A DNA stretch of 64,000 bases, from contig CM055823.1 in the NCBI GenBank assembly GCA_029582265.1, forward strand, positions 15,016,060 to 15,080,059, given 5' to 3'. Position numbers and translations under genes: made by a program. Below, piece by piece: positions 12,991 to 22,847 of this stretch. The stretch's first letter is position 1, and each line of letters opens with the position of its first letter. The notes under the pieces are model-generated. The model was given only the letters and a program-made list of their open reading frames with translations, ran no database searches and was not told the origin of the DNA. This DNA comes from Zoroaster sp. YZ-2022 (taxonomy: Eukaryota > Echinodermata > Asteroidea > Forcipulatida > Zoroasteridae).

Positions 12991-13200
12991 CCATAAATAG
13001 TGTCAATACGCTGGACTCCCTCCGATCTTGGCCCTACGCCAACATACCATCAGGGACTGTGATGACATTTCAAATCAAAACTCGCATTTTTTCCCCGAAA
13101 TTTTCCCACAATTTTCACTTACCTCATAACGTAACTGTGGCGAGCACATTAAAACGATTTTGCGGTGGCTGGTTTTGGTGTAATTTTATGAAGAATCTCT
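12991..13200. repeat. Diverged duplicated segment, copy 2
   Basis: Partner of 11795-12010; the same blocks occur in the same order, with CAGGGACTGTGATGAC and TTTTATGAAGAATCTCTGAG. On the minus strand it contains a good donor (GAG|GTAAGTG near 13117), so a 5' non-coding exon there is possible but unproven. Confidence 0.5.
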
Positions 13201-14449
13201 GAGCTAAAAAGCAAAAATAAGTATTATTGTAAGGACAGTAAATTTCAAAGCAAATTTAGATGAAACGATAGTCACAAAAAATGCACAATATTGACATCGT
13301 CGTATGACTATCACTATCGTCAGGTGGTCGTTATTAAATTTTAGGCCTACTATTGATCTCCAATGGCCTCACGTTTTTACCCCTGGCCGCGACTAGGCCT
13401 GGGAGTAGGAGTCTTTTTCAAATGTTATTATTAATTCTGATATATAGAGGTCGTCAATAAAAATGCAGCAATTATCAAATCAATAGCCTGAGCAAGGACG
13501 GGAGTCCCCCAGGCCCAGTACAAGTCGTCAACTTGATTCATCAAGACTAAGTAGGGGCTAGTGTCCGAGTGTACTAGTAGTACTATACTAAGCCTATAGT
13601 ATTACTACCTCGTCCTTGACCTCGTTTTCATTTATTTTTACTATCTGATTATAGTCGCTTCTCGACATCACTACAAACACACACAAATAAGAATGTACCT
13701 GTTATGTTACTTACTCTGGCCGGCTCACATAGCTGAAAAATGTACTCAACAAGCCGTCGGAATCCAGCACGGACAGCACATCATTGCGCCATGCACGCAA
13801 ACGCTGCAATTACCCAACAACTAACGCGTCGATCGTTGCGCTGCACCACATGCGGGCACACGCAACATGAACACATGACACTTGCAGGCGCTCTCTCTGT
13901 TGTATTATTATGCATGCAACACAAGTCAAAAGTATGACGTCATGAAGTCGAAGTCACATCCATCACGTTAAAATTATAAAATATATATGTATTCGTCGTT
14001 TCTATCAGCAATTTACATTTACAATAAGTGACAAAACTTACTGTTAAAAAATCCTAGACTATGTTTCTGATAAATTTGTACGTTAATTTAAAAATAAAAA
14101 TCGCGTTTTTCGTCCGGTCGCCTTAAGGGATGAATATATTTTAACGCCATATGTTCTACGTGTAAAACACAGAACATTTTCTTCTGTTTTCCATTCTTTC
14201 ATTATGTAGGATGAAGCTGTAAATAGCAAAGCTTGTTCGTCGTTCACTGAATTAACCTACAGAAAAAAATGGGAGTCAAGGTGTCTCCCGAACAACCAAT
14301 AAAGTAGCCTTTGCGTTAGGACGACCGGAAAATGGTCGCCCTAAAGCCGTTACCAAATATTAATGCGCTTTGGGGTGACCGGCGGTCGCCCAAAGAGTGA
14401 TTTAGGGTGCTCTCACTATCACTACCTTGTGGAGTCCTATAACAAAAGG
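13201..14449. other. Non-coding, nothing recognised
   Basis: No domain-bearing frame. Short inverted blocks occur near 14300-14400 (GACCGGAAAATGGTCGCCC / GGTGACCGGCGGTCGCCC), probably a further fold-back repeat remnant. Confidence 0.35.
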
Positions 14450-14454
14450 GAAAG

Positions 14455-14815
14455 GCAAGAACAATTGGTCTCCACAAGGAATTTCTAAAGAAGCCATGTC
14501 TCCACAAGGAATTTTGTGTACAAACCCTATGAGAAATGTTTAAGTACAGGAACAAAGGAAAGAACAATAGAGGTCTCCACAAGGATGCAAAAATGAGAAT
14601 GCGTGCGTGTGTGTGTGTGCGTGCGTGCGTGAACGTACACACCATTCGTTGTGGGGTCCAAAACACAATAGAACAATTGGACCCCACAAGGTAACTATAG
14701 AAAATCTTGTACCCCACAGGAGAATTATAAGGAAAAGGGATAATAGAACGAACAAAGGAATACCCCACAAATCAATGTGCGTGAGGGTGTGTGTGTGTGT
14801 GTGTGTGTGCACGTG
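14455..14815. repeat. Dispersed CTCCACAAGG/CCCCACAAGG repeat with GTGC/GTGT microsatellites
   Basis: The block TCCACAAGGA or CCCCACAAGG recurs at about 14467, 14500, 14574 and 14682, with GGGGTCC near 14652, AACAATAGA spacers and two (GT/GTGC) tracts at 14600-14632 and 14786-14812. It is a compound minisatellite-like interspersed repeat. The long minus frames over it are low-complexity. Confidence 0.65.
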
Positions 14816-15332
14816 TAAATTACGTCAAGTGAGGTCTTCCATGTAAATTCATACTCGCCAACCGAGCACGCGATTGAAAACGAGGACGTCCTCTATTTGA
14901 ACTAACGTTAAAATTGGAAACTCTGAGCATATTTATGACGGCCAGTGAAATATCTCACTTTTTGAAAGCCGTCCTCAGTCTTATGAGAAAAACAGACGGA
15001 GTGTGACGTAACACATTCGTCCGGGACTTTACCGAATCGCCTGGAAATGTACCAGCGCCCTCTCTAGTTACAATACTTTGGACATGTGGAGACGTGTTTG
15101 CTATTGTTGTCATCAGCAGTCACGAAATGCTTATTGCTGTATTTGTATACTCAAAGATAGTTGCGTCCTTTCCAGTGCGTGCCTGCTAGTGCTAGAGAGA
15201 AGACGGTATTTTTCAGCCGCTCACAAGATACAGGTATGCCAAGTTTACTAACGATTTAAGTACTAAAATGTGTCTATAGAAAATTACTGGAAAGTTTAAA
15301 AGTATGCCCTCAGATGCATTTTTTATTTAGGC
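14816..15332. other. Non-coding; possible untranslated exon
   Basis: A donor-like ACAG|GTATGCC near 15233 follows a GC-richer stretch (15050-15232). It could be a 5' exon for a plus-strand transcript, but nothing else supports this. Confidence 0.2.
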
Positions 15333-16117
15333 TACACTCATAGCCAAATCGGAGTCAAATGACTCTTCAAACAGGGTAAACGGCGCCTTACTCTTATAAG
15401 GAGTAAGTGGACTCTGAGGTAGAGTCAATTTGACTCCCCTCCCGTAAAGCGCGTTGCTACCGTAGTCTGGTCACTGACTCTACAACAACGAGATCGATGC
15501 AGCTGCTGGTCTCCAGTCTATGTAGCTATGCTGGTGGCCATCTTGCATGTCTTGTCGTTCATGCTTTCTAAATCGGTGGGTACACGGTGGAGTCAAGTTC
15601 TGAAGTTTTGTAAGTTAGGTTTCAAAATAATCATTACAAATCACGAGTAATCGGAGTATGCCAGTGTATGTGGTTTTAGGCATTACTTTTTAACTCGCAA
15701 ATTAACTGTTAAGGTTGTCCAACCTCAATTATTGATTCCATTTTCTCAACAGATGACAAGAGAATTTAAGCGCTTATCAGGGCCGGAGGAACAGATTTCA
15801 ATGTTGGGGTGAAGAGGCATTAGGCCTACTGTCTGCTGCTGATCACAACATTTCAGCGGTGTAGCCCCCCACGAAAAATCCTCATAGTGCCCTAAAAAAC
15901 AAAAGAAAAAGAAAAGGGAAAAAACCCAAACCCCTGGGCCCCCACTGAAAAGCAATGACTCTTCAATAAAGTTAAGAGAGTCATTATGACTCTGGAAAAG
16001 GAGTAAATGGAGACGCTTTAACGGAGTACTTTGACTACTAAAATGGAGTCATTTTTGACATAGTTGCTGGACTCCATTTGAAGAGTAAGCCTGACTCCGA
16101 TTTGGCTATGAGTGTAA
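15333..16117. mobile_element. TA-flanked TIR element (CACTCATAGCCAAATCGGAG)
   Basis: Left TIR CACTCATAGCCAAATCGGAG starts at 15335 and is matched inverted at the right end (CTCCGATTTGGCTATGAGTG). Both are bounded by TA, as in Tc1/mariner-type insertions. The outer arms repeat GACTC / GAGTC motifs many times (15353-15440 and 15950-16090). The interior holds a GGCCATCTTG box and a fragment of a second MITE (15865-15957). No transposase frame was seen. Confidence 0.75.
15865..15957. mobile_element. Fragment of the 55.2-kb hAT-type MITE family
   Basis: The stretch from CGAAAAATCCTCATAGTGCC to GGGCCCCCACTGAAAAGCAA-like sequence is nearly identical to 55284-55379, including the shared AAAAGAAAAAGAAAAGGG tract. 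It lacks the GCGGCGTAGCC termini on its right, so it is truncated and nested inside the TA-flanked element. Confidence 0.8.
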
Positions 16118-16398
16118 GTTCAATGCAACGTTTGTCGTAGGCTGCCTGTAGTGTAATCATTTAATATAATGACATTAACATTTAATATAATACTTCGCGA
16201 TCACATCCTCTTGGGTTTAATTATGAAATGCCACATAGCTGACTTATTATAACTCTTTTATAATCATTATATTTTTAGTTTATTGAACAATAAATTATAC
16301 CAAACAAAGTATAGAGCTGTCATTTTAACACCAAACTAGGTCCTATTTATATACTAAGTAAGTGATGGTTGAAGGCCATGGTGTGGATGATAGTAAAA

Positions 16399-16607
16399 CT
16401 ATACTAGTAAACTTCCGGGTACAACCATGTGTAGTAATCTCTTTGGGAGGAGTGTTGGCTTTGAAAAAAGCCGTTGGTGGTCTCGACATTTCGAGCAGAG
16501 TACACTGTTCGAAACGACGACCACCAACGGCTCTTTTCAGAGCCAACACTCATCCCAAAAGAGATTATTACACATGGTTGTACCCGCACGTTTACTAGTA
16601 ATACTAA
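16399..16607. mobile_element. Near-perfect fold-back element
   Basis: Arms of about 90 bp (ACTAGTAAAC…GGGTACAACCATGTG, AGTGTTGGCT, GCCGTTGGTGGTC) recur inverted after a roughly 30-base loop (16483-16515). The transcript would form a long hairpin. No coding capacity. Confidence 0.85.
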
Positions 16608-16730
16608 TAGTGGTACGGTCAAAGTGCATTGCGCAAGCGCGATGGCTCCAGGATCACATCCGCCAATGCCACGGAGGCGAAAACTGCTGATATTTACTAA
16701 ACTAAAACCAACAAACATAAGGACTATTTT

Positions 16731-17401
16731 ATAGCCCCCCCCCCCCCATTTTCCCCATCCACCATCTTCCTCCTTTCCCCCGTTATTCCCCTTTCTTCTC
16801 CCCTTTCTTCTCCCCTCCGTTCCTTATCCACCCCCCCCCCATTTTCCCCCTTCTTCCCACCCGGTTCTTCCCCCCGTTCTTCTCCCCCACCCCGTTCTTT
16901 CTCCCCCATTATTGCCCGTTCTTCACACCCTGTTCTTCCCCCGTTCTTTTCCCTTTTCTTCTCCCCTCGGTTCTTTCCACTCCTATTCTTTCTCTCCCCC
17001 CCCCCCCCGTTCTTCTCCCCCGTTCTTTCTTTCCCCGTCCTTCACCCTCCCCCCTCCCGTTCTTTTCCCCCCGGTATTCCCCCCCCCCCATTTCTTCCCC
17101 CCCCCATTTCTTCCCCCCCCCCATTCTTCCCACACACACCCGTTCTTCCCCCCGTTCTTCCCCCCGTTCTTCCCACACACACCCGTTCTTCCTTTCCCTG
17201 TTTTTTCTCCCTCCCCCCCATCGTTCTTCCTCAATCTTCCCCTCGACCCCCATTCTTGGCCCGTTCTTCCCGGTTTTTCCCCCACTCTCCATTTTTTCTA
17301 ACCCCGTTCTTTCCGTCCCCTTCTTTTCCTGCCCCCCTTCTTCCCCCCTCTTTCCACCCCCATCTCTCCCATCTCCCCCCCCCCCCCTCTTCCATAGAGA
17401 C
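16731..17401. repeat. Polypyrimidine tract (C/T), 0.67 kb
   Basis: Almost pure C/T on the plus strand with repeated CCCCCGTTCTTC/CCCATTTC motifs and C runs up to ten. The complementary G-rich strand could form G-quadruplexes or H-DNA. Long open frames here (Arg/Gly/Glu-rich or Pro/Ser/Phe-rich) are compositional. Confidence 0.95.
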
Positions 17402-17466
17402 ATTGTGATCTCTATTGAGCTACCACATAAATGACTAATGAAAAGACTATGACTTTATGCCTATTC

Positions 17467-17996
17467 TATCGTCGTCGTTTTTACGAACCAGCAAACCAAA
17501 GGCACTTTCGTGAAAACTAGATTTCGAGAAAATCGCGTGTAACAATAATGAGTTGTTTGACACGGTATATTTAATAGGCGTACACTCAAATTTCCTGGTC
17601 ATATTTGGCAGGTGGGTTGCACAGAGTTTGCTTTAAAAAACACACTTGTATTTGTAGTTCATACAGAAATTTTTATTAAGATAAATAAAATGAAAATGCG
17701 TTTGTCACTTCGTAAAATCCTTCAGCGCGTGCATCATGAAAAAGATATTTTTACGAACTGACAAACGTGTTTGTATTTTACTTATCTTAATTAAAATTGC
17801 AGTTTATTTAAACGTACGGGTATGTTAGTTAAACCAAGCTATGTGTACCCCACCTGGCAAATTTTAGGCAAAAATTGTAATGTTAGCCTATTAAATTTAC
17901 CGTTTGAAAACTTGCACATCGTTACGCGCGATTTTCTTGAAATCTAGTTTCCAAAAAGTGCCTTGTTTTGGCCGGTTCGTAAAAACGACGACGATA
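17467..17996. mobile_element. Full-length palindromic MITE (TATCGTCGTCGTTTTTACGA)
   Basis: Left end TATCGTCGTCGTTTTTACGA; right end is its reverse complement. The match continues inward with mismatches through GGCACTTT, CTAGATTT, AAAATCGCG, ATTAAGATAA and CGTTTGTCA to a centre near 17730. The whole 530 bp is therefore one imperfect inverted repeat. It lies between the two polypyrimidine tracts. No ORF. Confidence 0.85.
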
Positions 17997-18175
17997 TGTA
18001 TGGTGCTCCTTTAATACAGACTAATTCAGGTTTGTGATTTATATTATTTTTCCCCAGTGAGTCAATGCGTATGTTATAAGTATCTTTAGCAACATGGAAC
18101 GCAGGGGTCGTCACCAAAAGAAGTTGCCCTGTAAAGTAAGTACCTTACACACACATTAATGAGGTTTGGCCGTAG

Positions 18176-18762
18176 CTTCCCCCTCTTTCTCCACTCCGTT
18201 CTTTCCCCACCCCGTTTACCCCTGTTCCTCCCCTTTCTTTTCTCTCCCTTTCTTTTCTCCTCCCCTTTCTTTCTCCTCCCTTCTTTTCTCCCCTTCTTTT
18301 CTCCCCTTTCTTTTCTCCTCCCCCTTTCTTTTCTCCTCCCCTTTCTTTTCTCCTCCCCACTTTCTTTTCTCCTCCCCCTTTCTTTTCTCCTCCCCACTTT
18401 CTTTTCTCCTCCCCACTTTCTTTTCTCCTCCCCCTTTCTTTTCTCCTCCCCTTTCTTTTCTCCTCCCCCTTTCTTTTCTCACCCCCTTTCTTTTCTCAAC
18501 CCCCTTGTCTACTGTCACTTCCCCTTTCTTTTCTCACTCCCCCTCCCCCTTTCTTTTCTCACTCCCCCTCCCCTTTCTTTTCTCACTCCCCCTCCCCTTT
18601 CTTTTCTCACTCCCCCTCCCCCTTTTTTTTCTCACTCCCCCTCCCCCTTTCTTTTCTCACTCCCCCTCCCCCTTTCTTTTCTCACTCCCCTCCCCCGTTC
18701 ATTTCCCCTCCCCCGTTCATTTCCCCTCCCCCTATTCTTTCCCCCTCCCCCAATTCTTTCCA
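18176..18762. repeat. Polypyrimidine tract built on CTTTCTTTTCTC units
   Basis: Repeats of CCCCTTTCTTTTCTCCTCC, then CCCCTTTCTTTTCTCACTCC, grading into CCCGTTCATTTCCCCTCC. Two overlapping 200-codon plus frames are shadows of the repeat. It ends about 140 bp before the first recombinase-gene exon. Confidence 0.95.
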
Positions 18763-18902
18763 AGTAAGCTTTTAGCTTAAAACTAAGCTTTATTGAAAAA
18801 CACTTTACCTTTACCCTCCCTTCCCTTTCACTGCAGCCTTTCCCAGATCGAAAATAGCGTGTATCCACTGCTGATAAATATGTCTGTTTTATTTCATTCT
18901 AG

Positions 18903-19649
18903 CTGGTCCACCCATCATCGCCACAGTGCAGGGATGACGGTGGCCAACCAGCCCTTTCCAGTGTTACCCCTGAAGCCTCAGGATGTCATAGCAGCCCGAC
19001 TAACAAGCCACACAGCTCACCTGACGATTTTGAACCCGATGAGAACTGCGGCGTGACAGTCATGCAGACCAGTAATATGGAGACCGACCGTAGTGCCCGT
19101 AACAATCTTCTGTTGAAAATACGTAATGTTGGTAATCACAGACACAATTGCAAAGTACTTCGAGAGGGTGAGGGTGAGAGTGTCCTCATTGTGGCATATA
19201 GGCCCAATCATAAGGCAGATCCCCATGACTATGGACCGTGCATATATTGTTTTGGTTATTATGTACGCAGTGATCTTTGGAGACACCGGTGCCCAATTAA
19301 GCCTGTGCTCAATCAACAGACTGATGGAGGCTGTATGGCAGCTTGTAGGCGTGGACGAGTGGCTCACAAGAGTGATTTGTTGAAACCTCCTCCTGTTGGT
19401 GTATCTTTCAAGTTGAACAAAGTTTTAAGTCCCATGAAGAGGGATGATATATCTCTCATAGTCAAAACCAATTCACTGATTATCGAAGTAGCCAAACGTG
19501 AATACCTGAAGCTCGGCCACGACGTAGCTCAACATGGCTATATCCGAAACAAGCTACGCGAATTGGGTCGCCTCGTCATCCAACTGCGAAAAAACACCAA
19601 CCTACCAATGCATCACTTGAAGTATTCATCCATCCCACCACCTCAATGA
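18903..19649 (+). CDS. Recombinase gene copy A, exon encoding acidic N-terminus and zinc-finger-like module
   Basis: First recognisable exon of a spliced gene whose later parts are the recombinase (to 20659), an acidic exon (20845-20919) and a Myb/SANT-like exon (27556-27812). A polypyrimidine acceptor (TTCATTCTAG) ends at 18902 and the frame is open from there. The N-terminus is Ser/Pro/Asp-rich. At about 19228-19290 is CIYCFGYYVRSDLWRHRCP, a C-x2-C…H-x-C finger-like motif. A helical segment with the shape of a recombinase core-binding domain follows (DISLIVKTNSLIIEVAKREY, then IRNKLRELGRLVIQLRK). The frame ends at 19647-19649, out of frame with the recombinase that follows, so copy A has at least one small indel at about 19600-19640. 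The true start exon may lie upstream. Confidence 0.75.
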   Translation: MVHPSSPQCRDDGGQPALSSVTPEASGCHSSPTNKPHSSPDDFEPDENCGVTVMQTSNMETDRSARNNLLLKIRNVGNHRHNCKVLREGEGESVLIVAYRPNHKADPHDYGPCIYCFGYYVRSDLWRHRCPIKPVLNQQTDGGCMAACRRGRVAHKSDLLKPPPVGVSFKLNKVLSPMKRDDISLIVKTNSLIIEVAKREYLKLGHDVAQHGYIRNKLRELGRLVIQLRKNTNLPMHHLKYSSIPPPQ

Positions 19650-20659
19650 TATATTCAAGGCTGTTCAGGATATCGCAGGCTTCAGTGAAGTCAACCAGTT
19701 GTATAATGTTCCATCTCTAGCACTGAAGATTGGGCATTCCATCAAGAAATGTGCAGTCATTCTCAAAGGAAATGCTCTGGAGTCCGGTGAAAGGCACAAA
19801 GCACAAACATCCGGCCAGTTCCTGCAATTGTGTGAAATGAAATGGAGAGAACATGTGTCCACACATGCGCACAGAACACTGCAGCAAGGAAAGCGTAATA
19901 AACCCACCGTTCTCCCCACAAATGCTGATGTGGTTAAAATGTCATCGTTTCTCCATGACACTGGTGACAGGCAATTGCGACTCCTTCAAGCTGCCCGGGG
20001 GAAACAAGTCAGCGCACCCTGGAAGATATTGAATGAGGTCACACTGTGCAGCCTCATTATGTTCAATCGCAGAAGGCAGGGTGAGGTTTCCAAGATGAAA
20101 GTGGAGGATTTCAACAAGCACAGTACAGCTGTTGTTAATAGGGACTGCGTGCTCACTGATCTCGAAAGGCACCTCTGCAAAATGTTCAAAGTCGTTGAAA
20201 TAGTTGGTAAGAGGGGCAGAACTGTGCCGGTCCTTCTCAGCAACGAGGCCATGACGTGGTTGAATGCTCTGGTTGCAAAGAGAATTCAAGCTGCAGTTGC
20301 ACAGGATAACGTGTACTTGTTTGCACGTTCTTGTTATGGAGGCATGAGCCATATTCGAGGAAGTGACTGTCTCAGAGCGTATGCAAACGATGCAGGCCTC
20401 GACAATGCCGACAGCATCCGCTCTACCAAACTTCGGAAACATGTAGCGACTGCGTCACAAATTCTTGCCTTGAAGGACCATCAGCTGGAAACCCTGGCAG
20501 ACTTCATGGGTCACGATTTGCGAGTCCATCGTGAATACTACCAGATGCCAGATACCGTCCAGAGGGTGACTCAACTGTCACGACTTTTCCTCAGCTTGGA
20601 GAGGGGCAACTTGGAGTCCCAGCATGGCAAATCACTGCAAGAGTTACATGTCACTGGAG
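19638..20659 (+). CDS. Tyrosine recombinase domain, copy A
   Basis: This encodes a tyrosine-recombinase catalytic core. Candidate catalytic positions are the first arginine in FNRRRQGEV, a basic/His segment STKLRKHVATAS (box II, with the usual H-x-x-R altered), the histidine in LADFMGHD and a tyrosine in HREYYQMP. Such enzymes cut and rejoin DNA through a tyrosine-DNA link. The ATG-bounded frame is 19699-20685, but coding similarity to copy B starts at 19638. A donor at 20659/20660 (GGAG|GTACGT) precedes the stop, and splicing there joins the acidic exon in phase. It differs from 27900-28921 by only a few percent. Its protein is unlike the DIRS recombinase in the same locus. It could be a transposon gene (Crypton-like) or a domesticated one. 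Confidence 0.85.
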
Positions 20660-20844
20660 GTACGTACAGCCACTGTGAAAAATAATATCTCCTCTGTGTG
20701 TACCTCACTTTTTTTGTTCTCTCCCAATTGCCTAGGTGACTGACATGTTCTCATCCCCTCTCGCCCCCTCCACCGTGGCCAGCACATTCTTACGCGAGCA
20801 GAAATACTTTAATCATTTCTTTGTTGTTCTTTATTTATTTGCAG

Positions 20845-20919
20845 AGGGCTTCACCACTGATGACGGCAGCAGTGATTCTTCTGACTACTGTGACTCGAGT
20901 GATGATTCTAGTGATAACA
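20845..20919 (+). CDS. Acidic exon of recombinase gene, copy A
   Basis: A 75-base exon between TTTATTTGCAG and A|GTAAGT. In the phase set by the preceding exon it encodes EGFTTDD followed by a Ser/Asp-rich stretch (SSDSSDYCDSSDD). It leaves phase 1, exactly what the Myb/SANT-like exon needs. It probably forms a flexible acidic linker between the recombinase and the C-terminal domain. Confidence 0.75.
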
Positions 20920-21084
20920 GTAAGTTGTGGTTGTTTATATTGTTTGTTTCCATCTGTTTTTCAGTCCATCTATTTTTCTCTATCTTTCTTTCTATTTCTC
21001 TTTCTCTCTATTTCTCTTTCTCTCTGTCTCTAGCTGGCTGCACCGGGAGTGATTGATTTCCAATGTCTAAATTGTCTTTTTAAT

Positions 21085-21485
21085 CCTAAAATTAAACGAG
21101 TTAATTAACGAAGTTTGATTGGGATTCTACGAATATATTATGACGTAGCGAAGGAGATCACATGAGATATTTTAATCCTAAAATTAAACGACTTAATTAA
21201 CGAAGTTTGATTGGGATTCTACGAATATATTATGACGTAGCGAAGGAGATCACATGAGATAGCGCTCACCGCCCAGCAAGATCATTCTTTAGCGCAAAGT
21301 CGAGTGTACCTGAAAAATAAATAGGGAGGGGAGAGTGTTGCCCAACCACATACGGGAGGGCATGTGATCTCCTTCGCTACGTCATAATATATTCGTAGAA
21401 TCCCAATCAAACTTCGTTAATTAACTCGTTTAATTTTAGGATTCTACGTCATCATTATGACGTAACTCAGTGATCACATGAGATT
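21085..21485. repeat. Terminal/internal inverted repeats of the DIRS element
   Basis: A unit running from CCTAAAATTAAACGA to GGAGATCACATGAGAT occurs twice head-to-tail (21085, 21173) and once inverted (21360-21440). It is followed by a segment complementary to the far right end of the element. These are the sequences DIRS elements use to rebuild their ends through a circular intermediate. Confidence 0.8.
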
Positions 21486-21764
21486 TTAGAGCAAGGTAAA
21501 TGAGACTTTGAATGGTACAATCAGCCAAAAACAGAGAAAGGTATTTCTCAGAAATAATAAAGTACTCTCCACAAGAGTTTATTCACAAGATGTTAAGTCA
21601 ACCTGCAAAAATACACATTGCAAAATAACTGGAATACTAAACCAAGTTATTCGGTATAGCGTGTATATTCTTTGATATGCATTTAACTACCTTCCAGTTA
21701 TAATCAACCTTGAATAGGTCAGGTTTTATTTTTTTAAATTGTTGTGGAAAAAACGTTTTCATTA

Positions 21765-22847
21765 ACAAGCGGCTTGTTGTAGTGCCGTGCAAATGTACTG
21801 GCTCCAGACCATCCGGCTGTTGTGAGTATCGTCTGAATGGGAACTCCACTATCCATGGCTGACGATGTTGAAGCTGCCCGAACACTGTGAGCTTTAAAAT
21901 GAGAAGTATCAATTCCTGCCTTACGTAAAACATCTTTAATCCATCTTCTAATACTATAGTATCCTTTGATACTGCCTTGTGAGGTTTGGTGTAACTGATA
22001 AAGATGTTCTGTTCAGTACCTCTGAGTTCTGCTGTACGGGTCAAGTATTCTTTCATTATTGACACCACGCATAGCTTTTGGTTTGAGGGTAAGGCAGGTA
22101 CAATTATATCAGATAATATAAATGAACTCCAGGCCGTGTTTGTTTGAGTAACTTCTGGATTGAAAACCGACACTCTGTGTCCGTTAAAGTTAAATTGTCT
22201 AGTGACAACAAAAACAAGGTCTGCACTCTCTGTGCAGTTAGCAAAGCAAATAAGGTTGTAAATTTTTGGGACAACTCCTTTAAAGATAGTCTTGAATTGC
22301 ATTCCAATTCGTTCAAATAGCGTAAAACAATGCTTACATCCCAGATAGTCTTGTATCGGGGAAAACATGGCCTCTTACAAAACACTCCTTTCATAAATCT
22401 TGAGGTCAACGGGTGACTACCAAAAGAGACACAATTAGGTAACTGAATAACTGCAGATAACGCCGATCTGGCTGTGTTTATGGCACTGTACTTAAGGCCA
22501 GCTTCAAACAGAACAGTCAAAAATTCTAGAGCGTCACTTAAAAGCGTCGAAATGGGATTGATATTTCTTTCACTACAATATAATTGCCATTTGCATAAGT
22601 ATGTCCGATACTGTTTTTGTGTTCGTTCCCGCCAGGACACAATGACTGCTGCAGTGCGGTTCGAAATGCCTGACACTTTGAGGCCTCTCCACACAAGTGA
22701 CATACAAGTAGTGACAACTTCCGATGTAACGGATGCATCGCTGTTACATCTTGGGGAAGCTGAAGGGGACCCGTGGCTGCTGGAATCAACAGTGGCTGTG
22801 CAATCAGCATGTTCATTACTGCGGGAAACCAGTGTTGCGTTGGCCAA
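21765..22847 (-). pseudogene. DIRS tyrosine recombinase, frameshifted
   Basis: The N-terminal part (22104-22847 frame) has WRERTQKQYRTYL and a core-binding helix region, then the catalytic arginine in TAQRVQTL. The second half needs two changes of frame. One stretch (around 22000) is in the 21637-22368 frame; the catalytic box with HSVRAAS, then AGW and FARHYN, is in a third frame at about 21790-21960. All expected catalytic residues (R, H-x-x-R, W, Y) can be seen, but no single frame contains them, so the copy is inactive. Confidence 0.85.

Noticed and set aside
13090..13130. U1-snRNA-like CACTTACCTC
   Set aside because: Only the short splice-complementary string matches; nothing else of U1 is present.
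16724..17403. Gly/Arg/Glu-rich minus proteins and Pro/Phe-rich plus protein
   Set aside because: Pure composition effect of the polypyrimidine tract.
18086..18868. 200-codon Phe/Ser/Pro frames and their minus shadows
   Set aside because: Simple-sequence repeat; no conserved domain, no codon structure.
19942..20442. 166-codon minus frame (and its copy at 28204-28704)
   Set aside because: Antisense shadow of the recombinase exon.
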